In this document: in pieces, positions 7,591 to 17,624 of the stretch
How positions within the stretch are numbered: position 1 is the stretch's first letter
Layout of the letters: every line of letters begins with the position of its first letter
Assembly: GCF_028764065.1 (NCBI RefSeq)
Contig: NZ_JACOFN010000004.1
Coordinates: 41,008-105,007, forward strand
DNA from: Fructobacillus sp. CRL 2054
Lineage (GTDB): Bacteria; Bacillota; Bacilli; Lactobacillales; Lactobacillaceae
Direction of reading: 5' to 3'
Length of the DNA: 64,000 nt
Notes under the pieces: generated by a model
What the model saw: the letters and a program-made list of their open reading frames with translations, nothing else
Told to the model about the DNA's origin: nothing
The model's database searches: none
Made by a program: the position numbers and the translations under genes

Positions 7591-8973
7591 ATGACAGTGA
7601 ATAATCAAGCACAATATAAAAATGATATGAAAGGAACGTTGATTAAGTTCTTCGCCTTACCTATCGTCGTTTTGTTTGCACTATTTTCAATGACCGCAAT
7701 GGGCATGAAAGGCGTATCAAATGCGGATAGCATGGTTTCAGCAAAGGCCTTGGACCCTAACAATTGCGTGAGCGGTACGAGCATTTCCAGTTTGTCTCAC
7801 CCTGGAAATTCCAATTATAGTTACTACGATACGGTTCAAGCAAAGTGGACTTTTTCGATTCCTACTTCTGAAGATATCCAAGCAGGTGATACGTTGACCC
7901 TACCAATTCCTCCGGAATTGACAGCGTTAACAAATGATACCTTTGATATTAAGTCACCAAGCGGTGCTGTCTTTGCACACGTTGTTTTGAATAAAGACAC
8001 CGGAACGGTAACCATGACTTTTGAGCAGCCCGCTGCAACTGCTGACCAAAACCACACCATTACTGGTGATTTGGAATTGCCACTTACCTTTAATAATAAT
8101 GGATCAATTCAACCTGGTAAGACAAACAACATCCACTGGGGAATCAACGGATGGACAACACCAATTTACGTTGATCCACAGGAAGCACCTGCTACCGGTG
8201 AGAAAATTTTCAAGTGGTCTTCATTTGATAAAAACGATGAAAACCTTATCCACTGGGGTGTTCGTTACAACGCGGTCGCTGGAATGACGACAAAGAATGG
8301 TGTGATTAAAGATACGGTGTTACCAGGACACGCTATCTGTTCAAGCATTAAAGCCATTTATGTTCGTTATATTCCTGGTACGTTGGATTACAACCCAACA
8401 ACTTACAACGGACAGAGTGAGATTCCACAAAGTCAGATTCACCAGACATCTAGCCAGGGATTCACAGTCGATATTGGTGATATTACTGATCCTGATGTTG
8501 CTATTGTTCTTCTCTACGACACTCGGATTACCGATGGCCGTTCATCAATTTCTTACTTAAACTTAGCAACGTATACGAATGATGGTGTTCAAGGTGATAC
8601 CGCTCAAGCCTATCAGGCAATCACGAGGGGATCTGGTGGTGCTGATAATACCCCAGTCAATCCTGTAAACCCTGTTAACCCAACGCCAAATCCTACACCA
8701 GCACCAACCCCTAACAAGGGTGGTGGTGATAACGACAACGGCGGAAATGGTGGTAACGGCGGCAATGGCGGCGGTTACGTAACACCTAAGGGAAACGGTG
8801 GTAATGGTGATAACAGCAACAGTGGTAGCAACGCATCAAATACTACCAACGGTCAGGGTCACTTCACCTTGCCAGCAACTGGCAAGCAAGCTGACCAAGC
8901 CGGTGTGATTGTTACTGCCATTGCAACTGCAGTTACCGCAGCCTTCACATGGTTGTTTGGACGTAAGCACTAA
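7591..8973 (+). CDS. LPATG-anchored surface protein, adhesin-like
   Basis: The 460-residue protein has a signal peptide (long n-region, hydrophobic core at about 16-36) and about 300 residues of beta-rich sequence of the Ig-like SDR/collagen-binding adhesin type. A Pro/Asn/Thr spacer (NPVNPVNPTPNPTPAPTP) and a Gly/Asn-rich stretch come next. The sorting signal is complete: LPATG at 427-431, a hydrophobic span and a short basic tail (GRKH). Sortase should link it to the peptidoglycan. It resembles the partial gene at 1-758. GGAG precedes the ATG by a normal distance. The ligand is unknown. Confidence 0.85.
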   Translation: MTVNNQAQYKNDMKGTLIKFFALPIVVLFALFSMTAMGMKGVSNADSMVSAKALDPNNCVSGTSISSLSHPGNSNYSYYDTVQAKWTFSIPTSEDIQAGDTLTLPIPPELTALTNDTFDIKSPSGAVFAHVVLNKDTGTVTMTFEQPAATADQNHTITGDLELPLTFNNNGSIQPGKTNNIHWGINGWTTPIYVDPQEAPATGEKIFKWSSFDKNDENLIHWGVRYNAVAGMTTKNGVIKDTVLPGHAICSSIKAIYVRYIPGTLDYNPTTYNGQSEIPQSQIHQTSSQGFTVDIGDITDPDVAIVLLYDTRITDGRSSISYLNLATYTNDGVQGDTAQAYQAITRGSGGADNTPVNPVNPVNPTPNPTPAPTPNKGGGDNDNGGNGGNGGNGGGYVTPKGNGGNGDNSNSGSNASNTTNGQGHFTLPATGKQADQAGVIVTAIATAVTAAFTWLFGRKH

Positions 8974-8991
8974 TAAGTAATCGTTAAATTA

Positions 8992-9026
8992 AAAGTCGCT
9001 GGCTCGAGAGAGTGGGCGGCTTTTTG
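8992..9026 (+). terminator. Terminator after the LPATG adhesin
   Basis: AAGTCGC pairs with GCGGCTT, with an inner CTC/GAG stem, followed by a T run. Confidence 0.7.
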
Positions 9027-9199
9027 TGTGTGCATTAAAAAGGGCGTACGATAATTTGATGTGTAAATGAAAAAGTCAAAACAGGTCGTATTGATACCCT
9101 AATTAACTTAATTTTCCAGATTTTCTTTTCATTCAATCGTTTCCCTGCTCTACTAATAGCAGGAATTAATGACAGTAATCGTCGATGAAAGGATGTAAG

Positions 9200-9376
9200 A
9201 TGTTTATAAATAATAAAATTGTGAGCGCAGAAGAAACGCATTATATTCTTAGAAAATATCACTATAACTATTCTGATTTTGATGAACATGCCTCAAAGGA
9301 GGAGCAGTTAATCGTAATGCGTTACATTACCCAGGAAGCCAATCGAATGCAGAGACGGTTAGCAGGGTTGGAGTAA
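9200..9376 (+). CDS. Small protein of unknown function, 58 residues
   Basis: The ATG at 9200 is preceded by AAAGGA at 8 bases. An in-frame ATG at 9185 has no ribosome binding site and was not chosen. The protein is charged and soluble, with an N-terminal MFINNKIVSAEE and a likely C-terminal helix (KEEQLIVMRYITQEANRMQRRLAG). A hairpin terminator follows 20 bases after the stop, supporting a real short gene. I recognise no family. Confidence 0.6.
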   Translation: MFINNKIVSAEETHYILRKYHYNYSDFDEHASKEEQLIVMRYITQEANRMQRRLAGLE

Positions 9377-9387
9377 GATATTGAATG

Positions 9388-9419
9388 AAAGAGGATAACT
9401 TGCTAGCTATCCTCTTTTT
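9388..9419 (+). terminator. Terminator after the 58-residue protein
   Basis: GAGGATA pairs with TATCCTC around ACTTGCTAGC, followed by TTTTT. Confidence 0.8.
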
Positions 9420-9567
9420 GTTTGTTGAAGAAATCCTAAAAGCGAGGACCAGCGAGTGAAACTGCTGAACGTGTTGACTAACAGCCGGGCAAGTATTTTG
9501 AATTCATACTTATTGATGCATTGCTATAATATAGGATGATTGATAAGCAAAAAGAAAGGATAGTTCC

Positions 9568-10071
9568 ATGCAAGCCATTTTTGAAGAAATTTTGAATAAC
9601 GCTACTAAACGTGTCTATCGGATTACCTTTTATAATGGCGAAACGGCAGTGGCTACCTTTATCAAAGAGACTCAGGAATACCAATATTCAGGATATGAAG
9701 AACGTGAATATGTGAATCTTTACCCTGATAAAATTGAACAAATCATACGAAAAGCATGCGAGGATGAAAGCAAAAGTCGAGAGAAATATTTTACAACGGG
9801 GCAGCTGTTACACGGTGAGAATGCATGCAGTCATTTTTATTTTATTTCTGTACAGAAAATCATGGATAACTCGGACATTTTAAAGTATGGAATCAGTTAT
9901 TCTGGGGATGAAATTCAAGCATATGCTTGGATTGACCGACGTACTGGATTGTTTTCCTACGAAGGAGAATATATTAACTTAGGACAAAAGAATTTACTTG
10001 AAAATATATTTAGAAAGAATGCTTACTCAAGACAACTAGCGATAGATCATTTTGCAACAGGATGTGGATAA
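9568..10071 (+). CDS. Protein of unknown function, 167 residues
   Basis: AAAGAAAGGATAG precedes the ATG at good spacing. The product is soluble, with no signal peptide or membrane span. It has an N-terminal helix, a beta-rich part (RVYRITFYNGETAVATF) and a middle KACEDESKSREKYF segment. Base composition is more AT-rich than in the housekeeping genes, and the flanking genes are also unassigned, so it may belong to an accessory stretch. I recognise no family. Confidence 0.6.
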   Translation: MQAIFEEILNNATKRVYRITFYNGETAVATFIKETQEYQYSGYEEREYVNLYPDKIEQIIRKACEDESKSREKYFTTGQLLHGENACSHFYFISVQKIMDNSDILKYGISYSGDEIQAYAWIDRRTGLFSYEGEYINLGQKNLLENIFRKNAYSRQLAIDHFATGCG

Positions 10072-10085
10072 ATTAAGAACTAAAG

Positions 10086-10118
10086 AAAAGGCCACCAGAC
10101 ATAATCTGGTGGCCTTTT
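10086..10118. terminator. Two-way terminator between convergent genes
   Basis: AAAAGGCCACCAGA and its exact reverse complement flank a CATAA loop. T runs on both strands let it serve the gene ending at 10071 and the minus-strand gene ending at 10132. Confidence 0.9.
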
Positions 10119-10131
10119 CTAATTGATATTC

Positions 10132-11178
10132 TTAATCCTGAATCAGATTTTCCATTTGCTTCAACTTGTCGGTTCCCTTGTATTGCTTATAGAGTACAGA
10201 TAGGGATGAAGTTCCTAGCGTTTTGGCGAGGGACTCTTGTTCAGCACCATGGACCAAGGTACCTTCCGCCTTATAGGTAATTGTGTCTCCATCAATGTAG
10301 AAGACACCACGCTCTCGTGCCAGATTGCAGGTTTCATCTGGAATATTTTGTAAGCGCAAAATATACTTATGATCTTGTTGCTCTAACTTAATACCATGGA
10401 AAGTCGTATTCTGTTGGTAAAAGCCATTAGCGTTATTATTGATTGGATGCGCCGTACCGTTAATCAGATCATCCGGACTAGTTGGTCCCCAATCGGAGTA
10501 AAAGTCGCTTGGCATACCAAGCAATGCCAAGGCTTGCTTCTCCTTGAGAGAAAGCTTGTCGACACTTGCACTATCGTTGTTTGAACTCGTACTCTTATCG
10601 GAGTTTGTAGTTGTTGAATCGTCTACTTTATAGAAGTAGTGTTCATCACCCATGCTTTGACCACAGTAGATGCGATCGTTTGATTCTGATGCGAAGGAAT
10701 CCGTAGAAACTCCCTTTGGAATAAATACGAATGGTGTCGCTGGCGATGGCCCGTCAAGCTTTCCATCCTTTGGCCCAACGTCTGTCTTGAATACACCGTC
10801 TTTAATAGCAGGTGGTGTCATTGATCCGACTGCCTTTGTATAAACAGCTAAGTTACTGGTTGAACCACTATCTGTGTAGTTTGCTGATACCAACCCCTTC
10901 TTATCAAAGGTATAACTATCACCCTTACTATTCTTCCAAGTTCCTACAACAGATGAGAAGTCCCCAGACTTAATCGCCTGAATGTCCATTGCCTGGCTCT
11001 TCTTAGCACTATTCTTAGAGCTTGAGCTTGATTTTGACGTCTTTGTCTTTGTAATTTTTGCTGAAGAACTCTCCTTATTTGAGCTGCTTGAGTGGTTAGC
11101 ACCCACCGCATAAAAGCCACCAGCACCCGCAATAATCACAGCACCGGCGATGCCTAACATGCCTGCTTTTGAAATCAT
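10132..11178 (-). CDS. Exported or membrane-anchored protein, DUF6287-like
   Basis: The chosen ATG (11178) follows AAGGAGAAT; the longer frame to 11232 has no ribosome site. The 348-residue product starts with a membrane span/signal anchor (KAGMLGIAGAVIIAGAGGFYAVGA). A long Ser/Lys/Thr linker leads to a segment AMDIQAIKSGDFSSVVGTWKNSKGDSY, which resembles the DUF6287 domain of lactic acid bacteria surface proteins. The C-terminal third (KQALALLGMPSDFYSDW onward) repeats a similar theme. There is no LPxTG signal or lipobox. It probably faces outward; its job is unknown. Confidence 0.65.
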   Translation of the reverse strand: MISKAGMLGIAGAVIIAGAGGFYAVGANHSSSSNKESSSAKITKTKTSKSSSSSKNSAKKSQAMDIQAIKSGDFSSVVGTWKNSKGDSYTFDKKGLVSANYTDSGSTSNLAVYTKAVGSMTPPAIKDGVFKTDVGPKDGKLDGPSPATPFVFIPKGVSTDSFASESNDRIYCGQSMGDEHYFYKVDDSTTTNSDKSTSSNNDSASVDKLSLKEKQALALLGMPSDFYSDWGPTSPDDLINGTAHPINNNANGFYQQNTTFHGIKLEQQDHKYILRLQNIPDETCNLARERGVFYIDGDTITYKAEGTLVHGAEQESLAKTLGTSSLSVLYKQYKGTDKLKQMENLIQD

Positions 11179-11443
11179 ATTCTCCTTCTTACTTCCAACT
11201 AAATGAATTTTTATTCGTGAATAGTATAGCACTGTGGCGGGGATGGGAAAGTCGGATCGACGTTTATTGTGATTATGAGTTTTGAAAAATAATACTGGGG
11301 TGTAGCTCTATACTTCTTTAGATTAATTCCCACGACGCGTATAATAAAAATTATATGTGTCTTTTTTGTATATTAATTGCATATTAATAGTACGAAAATG
11401 CTACTGATTTATTGAACAGAAATTAACAACTCGAAGGAATTTA

Positions 11444-14400
11444 ATGGGAATGATTTCAGACAATTTAGGTGAACTAGATTTTGAACGCGAACTAATTGAT
11501 TATTTGCAACAGTTGGGTGGAACTAAGCAGTGGCAATATGTTCCAGAAATTAAGACAACGGAACAGTTGTGGGCTAACTTTAAAAAGATTTTGGAACAGA
11601 ATAATCAGAAGTTAGACCGTCCACTATCGGAACAAGAATTCAAACAAGTTCAGCAAGTTATTATGGGAATTAAAAGCCCATATCAAGCCGGTCAATTTCT
11701 TTATGGATCGAATGGTGTATCACAGGTTGAAGTGGATTTAGATGATGGTCGGCATGTTTTCTTAGATGTATTTGATTCATCACAAATTGGTGCAGGAAAT
11801 ACCGTTTATCAAGTAGTTAATCAAATTGAACGACCAGCAGTTCAAGCTGGACGGCAAGATCGTCGTTTTGATACAACTTTATTGATTAATGGTTTGCCAA
11901 TTATTCAAATTGAAGAAAAAGAAAATTCTCACCCTGCTTCTGAAGCCTTGAACCAGATGAAACATTATACAGAAGAAGGTCAATATTCTGACATCTTCTC
12001 CATGGTGCAGATTTTAATTGCCATGACAGAAACTGATACTCAGTACATGGCTGCGGCGACAATTGACAAGTTTAACAAGGCTTTCGCCTTTCGATGGGCT
12101 CGAGAAGATGATACAAAGGTTAACGGTTGGCGTGAATTTGCCAATGCCTTTCTTTCAATCCCAATGGCACATCAAATGGCTACAAACTATATGGTTTTGG
12201 ACGGTACTAAGGGGCGCGAGATGCTAAAGGTTATGCGTTCCTATCAAGTTTATGCCACGAAGCGAGTTCTTGAAAAAGTCGAGAATCATCATTTTGGTAT
12301 TGATGATCCAAAGCTTGGTTACGTTTGGCATACAACTGGTTCAGGAAAAACTATTTCATCATTTAAGGCTGCCTGGTTAGCTTCCCGTAAGCCAAACGTT
12401 GATAAGGTTATTTTTATGGTTGATCGTGTTGCGTTAACCGATCAAACGACTTCACAGTATACAGCTTTTGACCCTGATTCAACTGCTGAGGACCGTACAT
12501 CAGTCATTTCAGATACTGCTAATGTGACGGATTTAAAGAAAAAGCTCTTATCAAAAGACGTCAAGGGAATTATCGTCACTTCTAATCAGAAGATGAATAT
12601 TTTGGCTGAGCGTTACGCTGATCAACGTGATAAGTTTGATAAAAACATTCTCTTTGTTGTCGATGAAGCGCATCGTTCAACTGGTGGGGAAGGCTTTGCC
12701 AAAGCACGAAAGTTCTTTAAAAATGCAGCATGGGTTGGCTATACAGGTACACCGATGTTCGAAAAGAATCCAAGTACGCAAGATATTTTTGGTGATTTAC
12801 TTCATGCCTATACAATCCGTCAGGCAATTTCAGATAACAATGTTTTAGGATTTAACGTTGAATTTCATACAACGTTACCTGAAGAAACAGTTAAGGAAGA
12901 ATATCTACCAAAGTATTATGCGGCTAAGTATCCTGATTGGAATCAGGAAAAGATTCAACAAAAAATTGATTCAATGACACCTGCCGATATTGATGAAGCG
13001 GTTGAACCTGACATTTACGACCATAATGATCAGCACGTAAAAGAGGTCGTTTCGGAAATTATCGATCATTGGCAAAATCGTTCAGCAGATTATCGATATA
13101 ATGCCCTGTTCACGACCCATGCTTCGGGTAATAAACCCTCTGTACCATTGGCGATGAAGTATTACCGTGAATTTAAGCGGCAAAATACGGCTGATAATCC
13201 AAAACTCAAGCGTAAGTTGAATATCGCCATCACTTTCTCATTAAATACGACGAATAATGATAGCATGTTTGAAAATAACCGTGATTTGCGTGAAGCGATG
13301 GCTGATTATTCAAAGATGTTTGGTGGCCATTTTGCTGAAGAAAATGCAGATGAGTATACTGCTGATGTTGCTGCACACTTGAACCGTTCGTCAGGAGATG
13401 GAAAAGTCCTCGATTTGGTTATTGTTGTTAATCGCTTGCTAACAGGATTTGACGCACCTAAGTTAAACACCTTATATGTTGACCGTACATTATCTGGTGC
13501 TAACTTAATTCAAGCATATTCTCGAACGAATCGTATCGAGGATAACAATTTTAAGCCTTTCGGATTAGTGATTAATTACCGTTGGCCAGAACTGTCAAAA
13601 CAAGTTATGAACGAGGCACTGGCACTTTATGCTAACAAGGACTCTGCCAATATTGAAATCGAACTGATCGATCCTGGAGACGGCCCTGTTCTTGCTAAAC
13701 CTTTTGAAGATGTTTTGGCGGACACAATTGAGGTTGTGGAAACGTTGCGCGATTTGTCTGACAATTTCCAAGATATTCCAAGGTCCGAAAACGATTGCAA
13801 GGAAATGCTCACTAAATTACGGCAGTATAATCGTCAGGTCAATCAATTAAAGCAATATCCTGAGTACGATTATGATAACCCTGAACAACTATTGACTGAT
13901 TTGGGGATGACGGTCGAACAAGAACGCACCTTAACAGGTGGGTTAACAACTCGTGTGAAGGCGAAAGTTGCTGAAAATGAAGGTATCGATGTAAGTGAAT
14001 TAGATTTGAAGATGAGTCATATTTCAGACGTGAAAGTCGACTATGACTATTTGAAAGATCTATTAGTTCAGTTGGCAAACGAAATGCACAATGGCGAACA
14101 CGAAAAGGCCAAGAAAACATATGACAGCATTCGTAGCCAAACAAAGCAACTGGAAGATCAAAAGTATGCTAAGCGAGTAGAACGTACTGCCAAGAGTTTG
14201 CACTCAGGAGAACTTCAAGCCGGAAATTACCCTGTAAAGCAGGACGATATTGAAGGCTTGCTAAGTACCTCAGAATCAAATTCGAAGAAGGTTCAGATTC
14301 GTCGATTTATTAATACATGGGGATTAGACGTTACTGTTTCAAATGTTGAATCAATTTTGGAACACCACCAAAAGGGGCAGGATGATCTTAATACCATGGG

Positions 14401-14551
14401 GCAATTGGATGAATTAAGAAAAAATGGTCAGAAAAATTACGCAGAACTTTCAACAGATATCGAAGTTAAAAATCTGAAGAAGATTAAGTACCGTAATGTT
14501 TTTTCAGACGCTTTTATTAAGTTCGCCAATGCCTTTGTAGAAGAATACTAA
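11444..14551 (+). CDS. hsdR: Type I restriction enzyme, motor/nuclease subunit HsdR
   Basis: This 1035-residue subunit cuts DNA after ATP-driven translocation. The N-terminal nuclease region has the PD-(D/E)xK-like strand IIQIEEKEN near residue 156. The helicase core shows Walker A TTGSGKT (297-303), DEAH (407-410), YTGTP and a C-terminal helicase lobe with NRLLTGFDAPKLNTLYVDR and IQAYSRTNR. The coiled C-terminus probably docks on HsdM. AAGGA precedes the ATG; a second ATG six bases on is an alternative start. hsdM follows 17 bases later, so hsdR-hsdM-hsdS form one operon. The upstream intergenic region (11179-11443) is AT-rich. Confidence 0.97.
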   Translation: MGMISDNLGELDFERELIDYLQQLGGTKQWQYVPEIKTTEQLWANFKKILEQNNQKLDRPLSEQEFKQVQQVIMGIKSPYQAGQFLYGSNGVSQVEVDLDDGRHVFLDVFDSSQIGAGNTVYQVVNQIERPAVQAGRQDRRFDTTLLINGLPIIQIEEKENSHPASEALNQMKHYTEEGQYSDIFSMVQILIAMTETDTQYMAAATIDKFNKAFAFRWAREDDTKVNGWREFANAFLSIPMAHQMATNYMVLDGTKGREMLKVMRSYQVYATKRVLEKVENHHFGIDDPKLGYVWHTTGSGKTISSFKAAWLASRKPNVDKVIFMVDRVALTDQTTSQYTAFDPDSTAEDRTSVISDTANVTDLKKKLLSKDVKGIIVTSNQKMNILAERYADQRDKFDKNILFVVDEAHRSTGGEGFAKARKFFKNAAWVGYTGTPMFEKNPSTQDIFGDLLHAYTIRQAISDNNVLGFNVEFHTTLPEETVKEEYLPKYYAAKYPDWNQEKIQQKIDSMTPADIDEAVEPDIYDHNDQHVKEVVSEIIDHWQNRSADYRYNALFTTHASGNKPSVPLAMKYYREFKRQNTADNPKLKRKLNIAITFSLNTTNNDSMFENNRDLREAMADYSKMFGGHFAEENADEYTADVAAHLNRSSGDGKVLDLVIVVNRLLTGFDAPKLNTLYVDRTLSGANLIQAYSRTNRIEDNNFKPFGLVINYRWPELSKQVMNEALALYANKDSANIEIELIDPGDGPVLAKPFEDVLADTIEVVETLRDLSDNFQDIPRSENDCKEMLTKLRQYNRQVNQLKQYPEYDYDNPEQLLTDLGMTVEQERTLTGGLTTRVKAKVAENEGIDVSELDLKMSHISDVKVDYDYLKDLLVQLANEMHNGEHEKAKKTYDSIRSQTKQLEDQKYAKRVERTAKSLHSGELQAGNYPVKQDDIEGLLSTSESNSKKVQIRRFINTWGLDVTVSNVESILEHHQKGQDDLNTMGQLDELRKNGQKNYAELSTDIEVKNLKKIKYRNVFSDAFIKFANAFVEEY

Positions 14552-14568
14552 ATTAAGAAGGAGATACC

Positions 14569-16212
14569 ATGTCAAAAGAAGCTACAGCACAGTCAATTAC
14601 CAGCCAATTGTGGTCAATGGCTAATGATTTGCGCGGGAACCTTGATGCATCAGAATTTCGTAATTACATTCTAGGTTTCATGTTCTACCGTTACCTTTCT
14701 GAGCATCAAGAGCAATATTTGCAAAAAGAAGATATTTTGGACCTTGAAGAAGGTGAAAATATAAATGATGCCTATTTACGTGAAGCTCAAGGAGCTGACC
14801 GTAATGATTATATTGAAGATATTGCTCGAAACTTGGGTTATGCCATCGAACCAGAATTCACGTGGAAGACTATCGTTAACAAAGTTCATTCTGGTGATAT
14901 TAAGCCATCTGATTACCAAGATATGTTCGACGAATTTAACAAGAACGCCCAGATTAACAAGTCGGCAGAAGAAGATTTCTCTGAAATCTTTGCCGATGTT
15001 AATTTAGGAAACTCACGTCTTGGGAACTCAACCGCAGCACGTGCAAAGTCATTGGGGGCCGTTGTTGAATCAGTTGATACTTTCAACTATGAAGACGAAA
15101 ATGGTCATGATATTTTAGGGGATGTTTATGAATATCTAATCGCCGAATTTGCCGGAAACTCTGGTAAGAAGGCCGGAGAATTCTATACTCCTCACCAGGT
15201 TTCAAAGATTTTGGCTAAGTTAGTGACTCTCTCTGCCAAGGATGAAGGACGTTTTACTGTTTATGATCCTGCCATGGGATCTGGTTCTCTTTTGTTAACT
15301 GTGCAAGACCAATTGAAGAACGGTCATGATAAGGGACGTGTTGCTTTTGAAGGTCAGGAATTAAATACCACGACTTACAACTTGGCCCGCATGAACTTGA
15401 TGATGCACGGTATCGATTATCAAAACATGGAGTTGCGTAATGCCGATACCTTGGAAGATGATTGGCCCTCAAAGGAAAGCAACGGCATTATGCAGCCCGT
15501 TACCTTTGACGCGGTTGTTGCTAACCCACCATATTCTGCTAAGTGGGATAACAACGACAACAAGATGAAGGATGCCCGTTTTAAGGATTACGGTAAGTTA
15601 GCTCCTAAGACAAAGGCTGATTATGCCTTCGTTTTGCACGGCCTTTACCACTTGGACCGCGAAGGAACGATGGCTATCGTTTTGCCTCATGGTGTTCTTT
15701 TCCGTGGAGCTGCCGAAGGTGTTATTCGACAAGCAATTATCGAAAAGAATTATCTTGATGCAGTTATTGGACTACCTGAAGGCATTTTCTTCTCAACTGG
15801 TATTCCAACGGTTGTTTTGGTCTTCAAGAAAAACCGGACTAACAAGGATATCTTCTTTATCGACGCTTCAAACGATTTTGAAAAGGGGAAGAAGCAGAAT
15901 ATTCTTCGTGATTCTGATGTTGATAAAATCATCGATACTTACCAAAAGCGTGAGGATGTTGATAAGTATGCACACGTTGCTAACATTGATGAAATCAAAG
16001 AAAATGATTTTAACTTAAACATTCCACGTTATGTCGATACTTTTGAAGAAGAAGCTCCAGTTGATGCCGAAGCCCTTCTTTCAAACATGCGTGAAATTGA
16101 TGATGAAATTTCAGAATTAACTAAGAAAATTAATGAACAAATGGATGACCTAGTGGCCACAGATTCTGAGAGCGAAAAGACCCTAGACTTAATTAAGCAG
16201 GTGCTTAAATGA
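14569..16212 (+). CDS. hsdM: Type I DNA methyltransferase subunit HsdM
   Basis: The 547-residue N6-adenine methyltransferase has an N-terminal HsdM helical domain (LWSMANDLRGNLDASEFRNYILGFMFYRYLS), the SAM-binding motif DPAMGSG from residue 233 and the catalytic NPPYS at 319-323. It works as HsdM2-HsdS to methylate the site set by HsdS, and with HsdR to restrict unmethylated DNA. AAGGAG precedes the start. Its stop overlaps the hsdS start by four bases (ATGA), indicating translational coupling. All key motifs are intact. Confidence 0.97.
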   Translation: MSKEATAQSITSQLWSMANDLRGNLDASEFRNYILGFMFYRYLSEHQEQYLQKEDILDLEEGENINDAYLREAQGADRNDYIEDIARNLGYAIEPEFTWKTIVNKVHSGDIKPSDYQDMFDEFNKNAQINKSAEEDFSEIFADVNLGNSRLGNSTAARAKSLGAVVESVDTFNYEDENGHDILGDVYEYLIAEFAGNSGKKAGEFYTPHQVSKILAKLVTLSAKDEGRFTVYDPAMGSGSLLLTVQDQLKNGHDKGRVAFEGQELNTTTYNLARMNLMMHGIDYQNMELRNADTLEDDWPSKESNGIMQPVTFDAVVANPPYSAKWDNNDNKMKDARFKDYGKLAPKTKADYAFVLHGLYHLDREGTMAIVLPHGVLFRGAAEGVIRQAIIEKNYLDAVIGLPEGIFFSTGIPTVVLVFKKNRTNKDIFFIDASNDFEKGKKQNILRDSDVDKIIDTYQKREDVDKYAHVANIDEIKENDFNLNIPRYVDTFEEEAPVDAEALLSNMREIDDEISELTKKINEQMDDLVATDSESEKTLDLIKQVLK

Positions 16213-17441
16213 GTAAGGTAGTACAAAATAAGAAAACGGTACCAGAAATCCGTTTTTCTGGATTTACTGATGATTGGGAACAGCGTAAGGCGATAGAACT
16301 TTTTAAACCGGTATCAGAAAAAGGACATGCCGATTTGCCTGTATTGTCTGCATCACAGGAATTTGGGATAGTTAAGCGTAGTGATGTTGGTATTGATATT
16401 AAGTATGATAAGAATACTTTGGTAAATTATAAAAGGGTGCAGGTAGATCAATTTGTAATTAGTCTGCGTTCGTTTCAAGGTGGATTCGAGCTGTCCCATA
16501 TTGAGGGTATAGTAAGCCCTGCGTATACTATTTTCACTTTTTTGGATGGTATGAAACAAAACCAAAGTTATTGGGAAGTTGTTTTTAAGACGTACCGATT
16601 TATTGAATCATTGAAAAAAGTTACTTTCGGAATTCGTGATGGTAAGGCAATAAGTTTTAAGGAATTTGGGGATGTAAAAGTCTCTTACCCTGTGAATGTG
16701 GATGAACAAAAAAGAATTGGTTCTTTGATTAACAGTACTAAAGAGCTTATTACTCTTCATCAGCGTAAGTTGAATACACTTCAGAGCCTCAAAAAAATTT
16801 TATTACAAAATCTTTTTCCAAAGAATGGACAAAAGAATCCAGTTATCCGTTTTACTGGTTACACGGATGATTGGGAACAGCGTAAGTTGAAAGATACACT
16901 GCTACTTTTAAAGGACGGTACACATGGGACGTATAAAGATGTTGATGAGGGTCCACTGTTATTGAGTGCTAAGAATATTAAAAATGGAAAAGTTGTAGTT
17001 AGTAAAGATGAAAGGCTTATATCTGATTCTGATTTTTCATCAATCCATAAAAAATTTAAGTTAGCGAAAAATGATGTGCTTTTAACGATAGTTGGATCCA
17101 TTGGAGAAACCGCAGTATTACAGAATCCTCAAGGTCTTACTTTCCAGCGAAGTGTAGCTTATCTGCGTCCAGATAATAATTTAAACAGTCAGTTTTTGTA
17201 TCAGACTATTAGAAGTGATGACTTTCAAAATGCTTTAAAAAGGAATCAGGTTACTTCGGCACAACCCGGAATTTATTTAGGCGACCTAGGAAAGATTGAA
17301 GTTAAATTACCAAATAAATCTGAACAAATATTAATCAGCAATCTGTTGCAAAATACAGACAATCTTATTACTCTTCATCAACGTAAATTAAATGAAGTAG
17401 AATCATTGAAAAAATTATTGCTTCAAAAAATGTTCGTTTAA
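16209..17441 (+). CDS. hsdS: Type I specificity subunit HsdS
   Basis: The 410-residue subunit holds two target-recognition domains (TRDs), one for each half of the split DNA site. Each TRD begins at DDWEQRK and ends at ITLHQRKLN, followed by the conserved helices SLKKILLQNLFP and SLKKLLLQKMFV. The DNA behind these boundaries is a pair of short repeats: TGGGAACAGCGTAAG at 16275 and 16872, and ATTACTCTTCATCA at 16749 and 17367. Two further TRDs with the same boundary repeats lie downstream without starts, so this gene appears to be the expressed copy of a switching set. Frame and length are intact. Confidence 0.95.
   Translation: MSKVVQNKKTVPEIRFSGFTDDWEQRKAIELFKPVSEKGHADLPVLSASQEFGIVKRSDVGIDIKYDKNTLVNYKRVQVDQFVISLRSFQGGFELSHIEGIVSPAYTIFTFLDGMKQNQSYWEVVFKTYRFIESLKKVTFGIRDGKAISFKEFGDVKVSYPVNVDEQKRIGSLINSTKELITLHQRKLNTLQSLKKILLQNLFPKNGQKNPVIRFTGYTDDWEQRKLKDTLLLLKDGTHGTYKDVDEGPLLLSAKNIKNGKVVVSKDERLISDSDFSSIHKKFKLAKNDVLLTIVGSIGETAVLQNPQGLTFQRSVAYLRPDNNLNSQFLYQTIRSDDFQNALKRNQVTSAQPGIYLGDLGKIEVKLPNKSEQILISNLLQNTDNLITLHQRKLNEVESLKKLLLQKMFV
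16275..16762 (+). repeat. TRD cassette 1 with its boundary repeats
   Basis: Left repeat TGGGAACAGCGTAAG at 16275-16289 and right repeat ATTACTCTTCATCA at 16749-16762 bound the first TRD of hsdS. The same pair of repeats, in the same orientation and about 475-495 bases apart, recurs at three more places. Confidence 0.85.
16872..17380 (+). repeat. TRD cassette 2 with its boundary repeats
   Basis: Left repeat at 16872-16886 and right repeat at 17367-17380 bound the second TRD of hsdS. After the left repeat the DNA continues GTTGAA; CAGCGTAAGTTGAA is also found after the right repeat of cassette 1, so the two boundary repeats share a 14-base part. Confidence 0.85.
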
Positions 17442-17580
17442 TTTTATTTTTAATGATAATTAGTTGATAAAGTTTTTATAATCAATATTATTAAGACGTG
17501 AGGGAATATAAAATATTCATTATCAAATAATTTGTATTAGTATTCAGCAATGTGATAAATCTTTATTACCTTTTAAATAT

Positions 17581-17616
17581 AAAAGCGCTATTAGTATTTT
17601 TACTAGTAGCGCTTTT
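17581..17616 (+). terminator. Terminator of the hsd operon
   Basis: AAAAGCGCTA and TAGCGCTTTT form a perfect outer stem, extended inward by TTAGTA with TACTAG. The hairpin lies just ahead of the first silent cassette, which supports that cassette being unexpressed. The AT-rich stretch 17442-17580 shows nothing else. Confidence 0.85.
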
Positions 17617-17624
17617 GCATTGTT

